Positions 39,460 through 48,663 of a stretch of DNA of 58,453 bases are shown here, piece by piece (within the stretch, counting starts at the first letter, position 1; every line of letters starts with the position of its first letter). Source of the stretch: Stentor coeruleus. Lineage: Eukaryota; Ciliophora; Heterotrichea; Heterotrichida; Stentoridae. The translations under genes and the position numbers were made by a program. Where the stretch lies: the NCBI GenBank assembly GCA_001970955.1, contig MPUH01000391.1, positions 1 to 58,453 on the forward strand, written 5' to 3'. The notes under the pieces were generated by a model. It did not search any database, had not been told where the DNA came from, and saw only the letters and a list, made by a program, of their open reading frames with translations.

Positions 39460-40497
39460 TTAGTTATGAAATTTATATTTTATTTTTGGAGACATCTATG
39501 GGTTGTTATAGAGCATTTTGGTATGTGTTCTGTTTGAATTTACATAAAATTTGCTTGTGATTTACTGATAAAAATAGATTCTATGTTGATATTATAATTT
39601 AGGAATTAATAGGGGAATATAATATTTTTGATAAGGATGATACTTCTAATTACTGCCAAAATAATTAGAAGGAAAAGAGATCATCTTGGTATTAAGTAAT
39701 TGTTTTGAGTTACTACTAGGATAATTGTTAAGGTTTTATAATATTTTATTTTANTTTTGAGTTACTACTAGGATAATTGTTAAGGTTTTATAATATTTTA
39801 TTTTAAGAAAGTTTGCTTTACTGAGATATAATTTTAATAATAGATTTTAGCTAATGATAAATGTATACAAATAAAGGATGTTGTTAAAAAAACTTGTTTG
39901 AAAATAAAGTTTTAAAGTGTGAGCAAAAATATAAAGCTTAGGATCATATTATTGGAAAATTAAAGAAATAGTTGTGAAAAAGCATGATGATGCTAAGATA
40001 AAAAGTGCCTAAGATAAAATTTTGTTTAAAAACAGCTTCAGTGCTAGTAAATCATAGTGCTGTAAGTGCTTTTAAAAAGTAAAAAACCTAAAAGATCAAT
40101 CTAGAAAATTAAGCAACCTACAACAAATTTCAAAATCTAAAAAAAAATCAATATAAACACATAATCTACTCATCCAAGCCCATCCTCAAATCGCATCCTA
40201 TCACAAAAAATCACTATTAAAATTTTATTCACAGCACAAAAATCTAGTACTTAAACCTCATAAAAACCTCCTCACTTCAACAATAACTTTGCTAAAAAGG
40301 CCAATTCAGTCTCCATCATCTAATTAAAATCTTTCTCCTAAACCAATTAAAAAAGCAGCCCTTACTAATCTAGCATCTCGAAAAAATCCTTATAACTATA
40401 AAGCCTATCTATAAATCTCTACAATTTCTGATAATAAAATTAAAATCAAACCCGTTTATGTTCATATAATTATTTTAGTTAACCATATAAATTTATT
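39460..40497. other. Divergent intergenic region with a gap-flanking repeat and a possible relic
   Basis: Contains the N-joined duplication listed separately. At about 39870-40140 a plus-strand Lys-rich frame interrupted mostly by TAA and TAG reads like a decayed coiled coil (KVKNLKDQSRKLSNLQQ). The last 350 bp are C-rich and G-poor. Confidence 0.5.
39703..39805. repeat. Perfect 51-bp direct repeat on both sides of a single N
   Basis: TTTTGAGTTACTACTAGGAT begins at 39703 and at 39755, with one N at 39754 between identical copies. This is the expected form of two overlapping contig ends joined without being merged. Confidence 0.95.
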
Positions 40498-42816
40498 ATG
40501 AAAAAGCAAGAACTTGCTTCAATATCAGGACAGCTCCGTTCTCAGTTTCATGACTTTTCCAAATACATCGAATCCACACTGAAACTTTCCGATCAGCGTT
40601 CAGTGCCGACCCTAGCCTTAAACTCTATCGACCCAATCCCAATATCAACTAAGCCAGAAAGTACATCAAGAAGCCATAACAAAAATTTCCGCTTGCGACC
40701 CTTTAGCCAAACTATCGATAAACATCCACCAGGTCTAGTAAATAAAGTAAAAATGTTCAATGTTGATGCATCCAAAGATAATACATCCAAAACCTATCGA
40801 CAAAAAATGATGTGTCAAAGTTTACATGAAGGTAACAAAACTGAAAATGCCTTTTCATATAGATACCTTGGTAGTACAACAACTGAAGAATTAGAAAAAA
40901 TCAATGAAGATCATAAAGAAGAACAAGAACTAAATGAGTATTTACAAAGCTTAAGAATATTTGAAGATATAGGATTTGATATAAAACTTACATATGATAT
41001 GGCTAGAAGTCAAGATGATATTAATAAATCTACAAACCCAATAGGATTTTTTTTTAACATCCAACAAGAACTGAAAAATATAATAAAAATGAAAATCGGG
41101 GAAAACACTGAAACTATTGAAATAGAAATTGAGAGGATTGTAGATAAATATATGGGGTTTATAAGAGAAATGATAAGGGCTATGAAAAGGAAAAATAATG
41201 ATGAAGAAGCGGTTGTATTGGAAATGTTATGGAGATGTATAGTGAAATTGATAGATTTGTTGATGGAAATGCATAAGGATAAAGTGGAATCGCTAAAAAA
41301 ACAACATGAGGATGCTTTTGATATGTTGAATTATAATAAAACCTTAGAGATTAATGTGAATTTAGAACTTTATAAAGAGAAAGAAAATGGATTGAAAGAT
41401 GAAATTGCTAGATTGAATGCGTTTATTAAGGAGTTGAAGAATGAAATTGGGTATTTGAAGGATTTGTTGTATGAAAGAGAAAAAAAAATCGCGGATTTAA
41501 CACATATTGATTCTGGATTTGAAGCGATGAAGTCAATGACTGGCCTTTTGGAAGATTTAAATTCTGTGATAAATGAAGCGAGGAACCATAAGAAAAAACA
41601 GAAAACTGCGATTCTAGAAATGTCAGAATTTATCGATGCAGCTAATAATATTACAGCAATGCCAAAGATACAGTGCGCTCATACACAAACTGAATGGACG
41701 ATTAAAAAAGATTTTCTGGAACTGCCTAAGTATCCGCTACCTAAAATTACATATCATAAATACTCAGCCCTTGATCCTGGCAATATGAGCATTGAAGACA
41801 GTGAAATCAAGCTCTATTTCTTAATGACTCTATCAAACTACAATCCATCATACTCTTTCATCTACAATTTTTCACGTCAAGCCTTCAAACATTTCGACGA
41901 TATCCAAGAAACCCGCAAAGGTCTCTTCACAATAAGTTACAAACTAAAATCTCTCAAAGACCCATGGGCTGAGTATCTAAAAACCATGATATCCCTAAAA
42001 ACCAAAATTCCCAAATCTATCGAAACCTTAATGGATCATCTTTGCCAAGTCTTTGCAAGATTTCAAAAACCTGAAGTTTTTGAATACGATATGTCAACTG
42101 AATCTTATCTTTCCATGATAGAAAAAGCTTTTCGCAATGACCTAAAATTCAAAGAATACCTTCTAAGCACAATCCCAATAAGAAACGATACTCAAAATTC
42201 TAAAAAATTCATATACCAGCCTTCAACACCCAACTGTTTCTTTTTAAGATTCGCTTTATTTTTTGAAAAAACCAAGCTCGATCTCAAGCAATCATTAGAA
42301 AAACTAGACAAACAAAAGATATGGGAAAGTAAGAAATAAATAGTTTCTAAAGAAATGTATGGAGAATTCCTCAGTAAAAAAGTTAAGTTTAAATACACTG
42401 ATAAAGAGATTTTACAAGTTTGGGAATCATTTAAACCTAATTTAGAGAATAATGTACATTTGCTTAAAGTTTATGAAGATATGCAATATTCAAATTATTT
42501 ATCTTTTGCTAAATCAACAAAGGTTTATCTTGAAGATTTTTTGATTGTGTGCTTGAAATATGTTTCTGAACTTTTTGAAAAGACTGTAGAAAACTTAAAA
42601 GGTATGGATCAGTGCTGTGATGCTGAAGATTTGATGAAAATGCTTGTGAATTGTGGTATTGAAGTTAAGAAAGAGAATATTGATTTTTTGATGGTTAGGA
42701 TTATACTTAAGGATAAAGTTCAGGATTTAGTTGATAGTTTTTTGCTACTACCAGCTGATGTGTGGAAGATACAACCACAACCGATGAAGCAAAAAGTTGT
42801 TAAGAAGAATAAGTAA
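40498..42816 (+). CDS. Coiled-coil protein with one 15-nt intron, 767 aa
   Basis: Unrecognised protein. The reading frame from 40498 stops at TAA 42337, but removing 15 bases at 42329-42343 joins it in frame to the next open stretch. The join reads KQKIWE-ISKEMYGEFLSKK and continues to TAA at 42816. The exons add up to 2304 nt, giving 767 residues. Residues 1-130 are Ser/Lys-rich and probably disordered. About 140-260 is helical, and 265-345 is a strong coiled coil (LKDEIARLNAFIKELKNEIG). The remaining 420 residues are helical and look globular, with no domain I can name. A basal-body or cortical role is plausible from the type but not shown. Codon choice swings from C-rich to G-rich and back within the gene. 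Confidence 0.85.
42329..42343 (+). other. 15-nt GT-AG intron
   Basis: GTAAGAAATAAATAG lies after the first base of a codon (phase 1). It contains in-frame stops, and its removal joins two long frames in phase. This length is diagnostic of heterotrich ciliates such as Stentor. Confidence 0.9.
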
Positions 42817-43802
42817 TGTAATTGCTGTCGAAGTTTAGTGGAATATGTTGTAGAATGATTTGATTTTATATTATGTGTAGGATTTATGTAAAAAGTATTG
42901 TTTATGAAATGTGGCTATGATTTGAGTTGAGATTTAAATTATGGGTTTTTCATTTTAATTTTATTATTATTAAGGGAAATTTGGTTTTAATATACAGGAA
43001 AATGGATTAGCTAATAATATTTGGATTTTTTTGGTTAAGGTTATTTTAGCATACTTTGATTTTATTTGAAGTTAAAATTATTAGCAAAGAATAGTTAATT
43101 TAAGCATTCTCTAGCATTCGCAAAAAATAATAAAAAATTAAATATATTATATATCCAATTTTTCTCCTATTTGATCACTAATTTATCAGATTTTCTAAAA
43201 CACTTCACTCCTAATCATAATAATTCCCACAAAGTCAACACTCTATAATCTATTTTCTATTCTCTAACACTAAAACCAAAATTCATAAATATTTCAAAAT
43301 CATCAACAATCCATCAAAACTTATTTTTTTAATATCTCTTCTTTATAATCCAAAAATCCTACATTCATCTAATTAAAATTCCCTATGATTCCAAATCTTC
43401 TTAACTTCGAACAAATCTTTTACTATTTCACTCTAAACAACTTCCTAATATTTTCTCAAAAATGAATCTAATTGAAGATAAAAGTCAAACCTAAAAAATA
43501 CAATATATATAAAACTTAAAATCTTCCTTTATATCCACCTTTATATAAATAAAAAATCATCTTGACCTGTATATATTTTCTTATACAATCGAGGAAGAAA
43601 AATTAAATTAATTACTTCAAACTAATCAGAAGCAGTACTTTTTGCTGAACTTTTATCTACAGAAAACTTGTATGATACAATTAAAAATAATTCCCTTTAA
43701 TACATTTTAATTCTAATATCATCCTTTAAATAAATCATACTGTTAAAATTTACCTATGGCATAAGGTTAAAATTAATCAAGAATGGTGTAACATAATTTT
43801 AA
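42817..43802. other. Intergenic region with abrupt strand-composition switch
   Basis: No coherent frame. The first 270 bp are G-rich and C-poor (line 42841-42900: 13 G, 0 C). From about 43130 it is the reverse (line 43261-43320: 0 G, 15 C). Confidence 0.7.
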
Positions 43803-44984
43803 ATGGAAGCAAAAGGCCTTTCCTATCTCATGAATAAATACTCCAGAACTCAAAAAGTTAATCAAATTGAAGAACTTCCATCAAACCCATCACCAAAAGC
43901 ATTATTTATTCCAAATCGTGAAACAAGTTCTAAAGCATATGCCGCTGCAATGAGAGCCCTCCATGAAAGAATTCGCTATTTAGAAAAAGAAAACTCAGAG
44001 TTACTAAACCGATTAAAAATCACTGAATTAAAACTATACGAATCAACAGAAAACACTAAAAACCCTCGATTAATCCCAGAAGATCCTGATTATAAAAACC
44101 AATTATTATTAGAAAGCTTAAACGACCTCAAACAAGAACTTTTAAGCACAAAACAGGAAAATTCTATGCTCCAATCTCAGCTCAAAGGCACTCAATCCTC
44201 TGAAATCTTACAACTAACAAAAGAATATGCTTATATAAAAGAAAAACTAGCTGAAGCAAAACTTGAGAACCAACAACTGAAAAATCATATCGAAGACTTA
44301 GAATCCAAAGAACTCCCTCAAGTTCACAAAGAAAACCTCCTTTTAAAACAGGAATTAGATTATATTTATAGAAATACATCAGAAACTAAATCTCATGATA
44401 TAACCCAAAAAATGCAGATTCAAAAGCTTTTAGAAGAAAAAGACTTATTGCAAAATGAACTTATTAAAGAAAAACATAAGTCGTTTAGTAGTTTTCATGA
44501 TTTCTCAGATTTAAAACCAATATCAAATATAAATTCTAAAGAAAACTCTAGAATTCAAGTGGTGAAGCAGAATTTTATGCAGGCTTCCAATAGTGTTGAT
44601 AGGCCTTATGAAGAAAATCGTGTAGGATTTGAAAGCCAAGATTATAATGATATATATCGAAACTCAGAAAAAAAAGGCAAAACTAGTCCTGGACTTGAAA
44701 AAAACAGGGAAAATGTTAGTAGAAATTCCAAGTTCAAGAAAAGTTCGACTAGCCCCAAAAGGAAAAAATCAAGCAGAAACCTAAGCCCGGGGGTTAAAAA
44801 AAGAGTTCTCAGAGGACGTTTGGAGAAAACAGCTAAAGAAAGAGAAGAGCCTTTTAACAAAACTTCCACACAAAAATCAGTTTCTTTCAAAGATATAAAA
44901 AAACCGAAATCTAGAAGCAAGTCAAAAAGTTTATCTCCAACAAATCTAACATATAAAACCAGACGTTCAGATGCAAATGAATAA
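43803..44984 (+). CDS. Coiled-coil protein with basic tail, 393 aa
   Basis: Unrecognised. Residues 1-40 are a short leader. RNRETSSKAYAAAMRALHERI-like sequence (about 38-60) begins a coiled coil that runs to about 225 (LHERIRYLEKENSELLNRL, KENLLLKQELDYIY). The last 165 residues are Ser/Lys/Arg-rich and disordered, with SPKRKKSSRNLSPGVKKRV and KSRSKSKSLSPTN, likely phosphorylated and possibly microtubule- or nucleic-acid-binding by charge. The short AYAAAMRALHERIRYLE motif at the start of the rod is reminiscent of centrosomal/basal-body proteins, but I cannot name an orthologue. The leader upstream is C-rich and almost G-free for 600 bp. Confidence 0.8.
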   Translation: MEAKGLSYLMNKYSRTQKVNQIEELPSNPSPKALFIPNRETSSKAYAAAMRALHERIRYLEKENSELLNRLKITELKLYESTENTKNPRLIPEDPDYKNQLLLESLNDLKQELLSTKQENSMLQSQLKGTQSSEILQLTKEYAYIKEKLAEAKLENQQLKNHIEDLESKELPQVHKENLLLKQELDYIYRNTSETKSHDITQKMQIQKLLEEKDLLQNELIKEKHKSFSSFHDFSDLKPISNINSKENSRIQVVKQNFMQASNSVDRPYEENRVGFESQDYNDIYRNSEKKGKTSPGLEKNRENVSRNSKFKKSSTSPKRKKSSRNLSPGVKKRVLRGRLEKTAKEREEPFNKTSTQKSVSFKDIKKPKSRSKSKSLSPTNLTYKTRRSDANE

Positions 44985-45038
44985 ATTTAAACTTAATTTT
45001 TCTTTAAAAATAGTTAAAAAAACTTCACAAATCATTGT

Positions 45039-45614
45039 TTATTTATCCTCTTGCTGTTTATACCTAAAATCGTCTTTAATATTCTTAAAATGCTCAGGAT
45101 ATTTCCATGGTCTCAAATGAAAATGCCAAGGTGTTCTTGGGTTATTTTCTAAAATTTTCCATTTATTCATTGGAGTTGTGCCAAGAGCTGCTGCTGTACA
45201 GAGGTTTAAGACTATAGACCAATCAGGAGAAGCTGGGTGAATGTTTTTTGACTTCAAGTCTTCGTAGATTAGAAGAATATTCATAGTCAATTTGGTTGCT
45301 GAGGTTTCAGGTAAGGATTTTATTATATTTTTAGCTTTTTCAACATTACTGTAAGCCATAATATGCCCATGAGCAGCAATAATGTGTGTTGATGTATCAG
45401 TACCATGTCCGAGCATTTTTGCAGTTTCGTATACATAGAAAAAATCATCCCATTGCTTATATCGTAGATAGTATATCATTTTGCTTTTGTAGTATCTTAC
45501 TATGTTTTCTTTAAAAATTTCTTGAGATTCTTCAATACTGATTTCAGATTTTTTCAGTGCTTCAATAACTCTGTTGATAGGTATATACGGAGCATTCACA
45601 ATTTTCTTGTTCAT
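45039..45614 (-). CDS. Hypothetical helical-repeat protein, 191 aa
   Basis: Unrecognised. The pattern of paired amphipathic helices (YLRYKQWDDFFYVYETAKML, IIAAHGHIMAYSNVEKAKNI, LTMNILLIYEDLKSKNIHP) resembles pentatricopeptide or TPR-type repeats, as in mitochondrial RNA-binding or ribosome-associated proteins. The C-terminus is aromatic and basic (TPWHFHLRPWKYPEHFKNIK), like that of many mitochondrial ribosomal proteins. The first 25 residues carry a few basic residues but no clear targeting peptide. Convergent with the coiled-coil gene at 43803, with a 54-bp gap. The mitochondrial suggestion is inference. Confidence 0.65.
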   Translation of the reverse strand: MNKKIVNAPYIPINRVIEALKKSEISIEESQEIFKENIVRYYKSKMIYYLRYKQWDDFFYVYETAKMLGHGTDTSTHIIAAHGHIMAYSNVEKAKNIIKSLPETSATKLTMNILLIYEDLKSKNIHPASPDWSIVLNLCTAAALGTTPMNKWKILENNPRTPWHFHLRPWKYPEHFKNIKDDFRYKQQEDK

Positions 45615-45776
45615 AAACCTTTTTATTACAATTTATCATAAAGCATATACTTTATGATAAGAAATTCTATAATAATATCAAGATTTTATATGAATAAGTT
45701 TAAATTTGACACATAAACTAACATATTTTCATAAACTATCTAAATCAAATACCAATTTTTTTAAATCTAACTCTTA

Positions 45777-46559
45777 TCAAATCTCATAATCTCCCAATAT
45801 TGGACTTGTTTTAATCACCAACGGATTCCTCTTCGTGTACTTTGGCTGTAAAAACTCAGGCATTGTACTTAAACCAACAGTCAAACTATTATTATTTTTC
45901 TTCTCAGGGATATCCAATTTCTGATAACTTTCTTGGTGAAACAAGTTTTTTGCCCTACCTTTTAATGCAGGGAATATCGTGCTTTGAGAAAACTCATAAT
46001 TTTTCTTCAAAATACTCTGTGTTTCTAAGCTTTTTTTATATTCCTGAGCTCTCAGAATTTCCTTTTGCCTTTGTTCATACTCTTCTTCCTTTATCTGATT
46101 AAGATCTTCAAGCCTTTTATTTAATATTTCTTGCCTTCTAATCCTATCTTGAAGTTTTTTAACCTCATGTTCTCTGATTTGTTGTGAAAGTTCTTTTGAA
46201 TATTCTTCACGTATTTCAGCAAAGCTTTTACAGTTAAGTTCTTTTTTTAATGTATTAGGTTGTTCTTTGAACTTCTGCATAACTTTGTTTTCATAATCTT
46301 GAATTTGACGTGATTTTTCAGTGATTTCACGTTGAAGGCGAAGAGCTTCTTGGATTTCTTCAGGTTTAGGTTTGATTATTGTCCCATCAAACTCTTGTTT
46401 TTGAAATATCATATCAGTGTAAACTTTGGATAAAAACATAAAGTCATTTGAAGTTATGTTTTTGTGGATTATTGGCTGTTTACGGCCTGGAGATGTTTTT
46501 ACTAGAGATGGGTGCATGGATTTTAGGTCAGACTTTGGGAATTTGTCTGTGAAGTACAT
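45777..46559 (-). CDS. Coiled-coil protein, 260 aa
   Basis: Unrecognised. A 50-residue leader (MYFTDKFPKSDLKSMHPSLV) is followed by a long charged helix from about 65 to 190 (EALRLQREITEKSRQIQDYE, RIRRQEILNKRLEDLNQIKE). The C-terminus is less structured and contains PEFLQPKYTKRNPLVIKTSP. The single-helix type is common among ciliary and cytoskeletal proteins (it resembles trichoplein-like helices in composition), but no family can be asserted. Upstream it faces the divergent TMEM185-like gene across 1.2 kb. Confidence 0.75.
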   Translation of the reverse strand: MYFTDKFPKSDLKSMHPSLVKTSPGRKQPIIHKNITSNDFMFLSKVYTDMIFQKQEFDGTIIKPKPEEIQEALRLQREITEKSRQIQDYENKVMQKFKEQPNTLKKELNCKSFAEIREEYSKELSQQIREHEVKKLQDRIRRQEILNKRLEDLNQIKEEEYEQRQKEILRAQEYKKSLETQSILKKNYEFSQSTIFPALKGRAKNLFHQESYQKLDIPEKKNNNSLTVGLSTMPEFLQPKYTKRNPLVIKTSPILGDYEI

Positions 46560-47805
46560 TTTTATCTAGAGGGAAAGATTATTTTGATAACATTTCTAAG
46601 GTGAAAACACTTTTTTTTGTGCCTAGGCGAATGATTTATTAAAGTTTTTTTGGAATGAATATTAATGAAGTTGAGCTTTATGATAACTGATTATTAATAT
46701 TTATAAGTATTACGTTTATAGAGTGAATTATTATAATTTAGTTTATTTGGAATATGGTTTTTATGATAGATATCTAAGGGAGTTATTAGTATTTTTCAGT
46801 TTGGTTATAATTTGTTAGATTTTTAAACAATTATTATCATAGTTTAATATTTGTTATAATAATATAAAATTATATGATGAAATAAGATAATAATTTCGAT
46901 ATAGCGATGTGTCTTAAATATCATATTTAAATTATATTTTTATTAAATATGTACTAAGAATGATTATACCAGTCTTATAGAAATTCCAAATAATATGAAT
47001 ATTATTACATTAAGTTATTAAATCAACTAAAGAAAACAAATATTTAACCTTTGGTTAATGAAATAATACATTAAATCCACACTTAAAAGAATTTAAAGTA
47101 TCAAAACATATGCATGATGGAAAAAGGAAGAAATTGTATTAGAGATTTCATAAAAATATAAAGGATTCACACTCAAATAATTTATATTAAGCTTTATAAA
47201 CTGAAAGTAATAATAAAAGATATAAATTTGCATATGATTGAATAGTTTTTCTCGATTTAAAAGCATTATAATCATTTGGTTTATATAATTATGGTATAAT
47301 ACCGAATATATAATTTTATAAATACTTAATGAAATTCAATATCATCATAAATTATATAAAGCCACTCAGACTTGCATAAACCCAGAACGAAATCCTCCTA
47401 ATTTAAATTTACAATAAAATCTTACCTTATTACCCCTAACCACTGTCTGACTTAAAAATTATTTGCATATTCTCTTTGCACCTAACTCAAATGAAAATAC
47501 GAAAAACCTCCTAAATAAGCTAATTTTCTATCCTTTCAAGCCAAACTTCGCCATAGCTTGAAAAAAAGCCACATATTCTTATAAAAATCCTAAGCTTTCT
47601 TTCTAATAATTTTTTATTATCCTCAGCATATCCTCAACATATCCTCACTATATCCTCAACCTATCCTCAATACCTAGCCATCATCTCATAAAGAATTCAT
47701 CAAAAAAGCCTCTTTCACACAAAATCTTCATTAGTCTTAGCCTACAAGGTAAAATGATTAAAACGCAAGCTTGCCTATCCGTTTTTTTTTCTGGCTGATA
47801 ATAAT
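46560..47805. other. Divergent intergenic region with minisatellite and skew switch
   Basis: AT-rich with no coherent frame. The left 250 bp are G-rich and C-poor, and the right 430 bp (47370-47800) are C-rich and G-poor. A short C-rich minisatellite at 47617-47671 is listed separately. Confidence 0.6.
47617..47671 (+). repeat. 11-bp minisatellite, about five copies
   Basis: Five near copies of TATCCTCAACA (last two bases vary) in a row, starting TTATCCTCAGCA and ending TATCCTCAATA, about 135 bp before the start of the TMEM185-like gene. Confidence 0.8.
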
Positions 47806-48624
47806 ATGGTGTTCGATTTAAAGTCTCAAGATCAGCTTCAAACAATCAAGAGAGGAGGGTTCTGTACATTTATACTCATAATTATTCTTTCTATAATAGC
47901 CACTATGAGGACTACACAGGCTTGGATTGTCGCAATTATCCCAATGACCTTTTTAGCAGCACTGATCATTTTTGGTACCCACAAGTACTTTGAGGCTGAA
48001 CAAGGGCGAATCAACGCTAAATCTCAATGCTTCATCTTATTTTGCGTTTATAATTCAGTCTTATCATTAGGTATATTCTTCGCCTTAATGAGCATTAACC
48101 TACACAAAATTATCGATATTGGGTGGGGCTATGTGTTTATTCCTTTATGGTATTTCTTTGGTATATATGCTTGTGCAGCTTCATTTGTGATTCCTGATTT
48201 GAAAACGAAAGGTGATGATGGAAAACGTAAAAGCTTAATGATAATGCTTTGGTTGGCTTCAATGATCTTAACATCAATTTTCCATGTATTGTGGATTGAA
48301 ACCAGCTTCCCAAGTGAGTTATGTATTGTCTTTTCCCCAGTATTAATTGTAGGGTTTCTTGGCATAGTTACAGAAAGAATAGCAAGAGCCAAAGCTGCTA
48401 AGATCCTAAGTGCTAACAAACCCCCATTCCTAAATTTCGAGTTTATCTGGTCTGCCTTAGTTTTCAGTACTATGATAATAGTTCTAATCATCTATATGGT
48501 ATATCCAATTTCAAATGCAATTGCTTTCCTCCCAATCTTAAAAGTTTCCATTATCATGATGATCATGGAAGAAAATTTCTATTCTAAATTCAAGAAAGAA
48601 GGTTATCAATACATCGAAAACTAA
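47806..48624 (+). CDS. Multi-pass membrane protein, TMEM185-like
   Basis: A 272-residue protein with seven or eight hydrophobic segments spread over its length. The stretch SINLHKIIDIGWGYVFIPLW recalls a hallmark of TMEM185 / fragile-X-F proteins, where L-R-L-D-K-I-I-x-W-x-W is followed by V-P-L-W. The first segment, FCTFILIIILSIIATMRTTQ, followed by a W-x-V-A-I-I-P stretch, would be the counterpart of their first repeat. Human TMEM185 proteins are about 350 residues, so this one is shorter. Their molecular role is unknown; they sit in internal membranes. The match rests on two motifs from memory, and another polytopic family is possible. Confidence 0.6.
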   Translation: MVFDLKSQDQLQTIKRGGFCTFILIIILSIIATMRTTQAWIVAIIPMTFLAALIIFGTHKYFEAEQGRINAKSQCFILFCVYNSVLSLGIFFALMSINLHKIIDIGWGYVFIPLWYFFGIYACAASFVIPDLKTKGDDGKRKSLMIMLWLASMILTSIFHVLWIETSFPSELCIVFSPVLIVGFLGIVTERIARAKAAKILSANKPPFLNFEFIWSALVFSTMIIVLIIYMVYPISNAIAFLPILKVSIIMMIMEENFYSKFKKEGYQYIEN

Positions 48625-48663
48625 TAATTAGTTAAATTATTAAAAATATAATTAGCAAACCTA

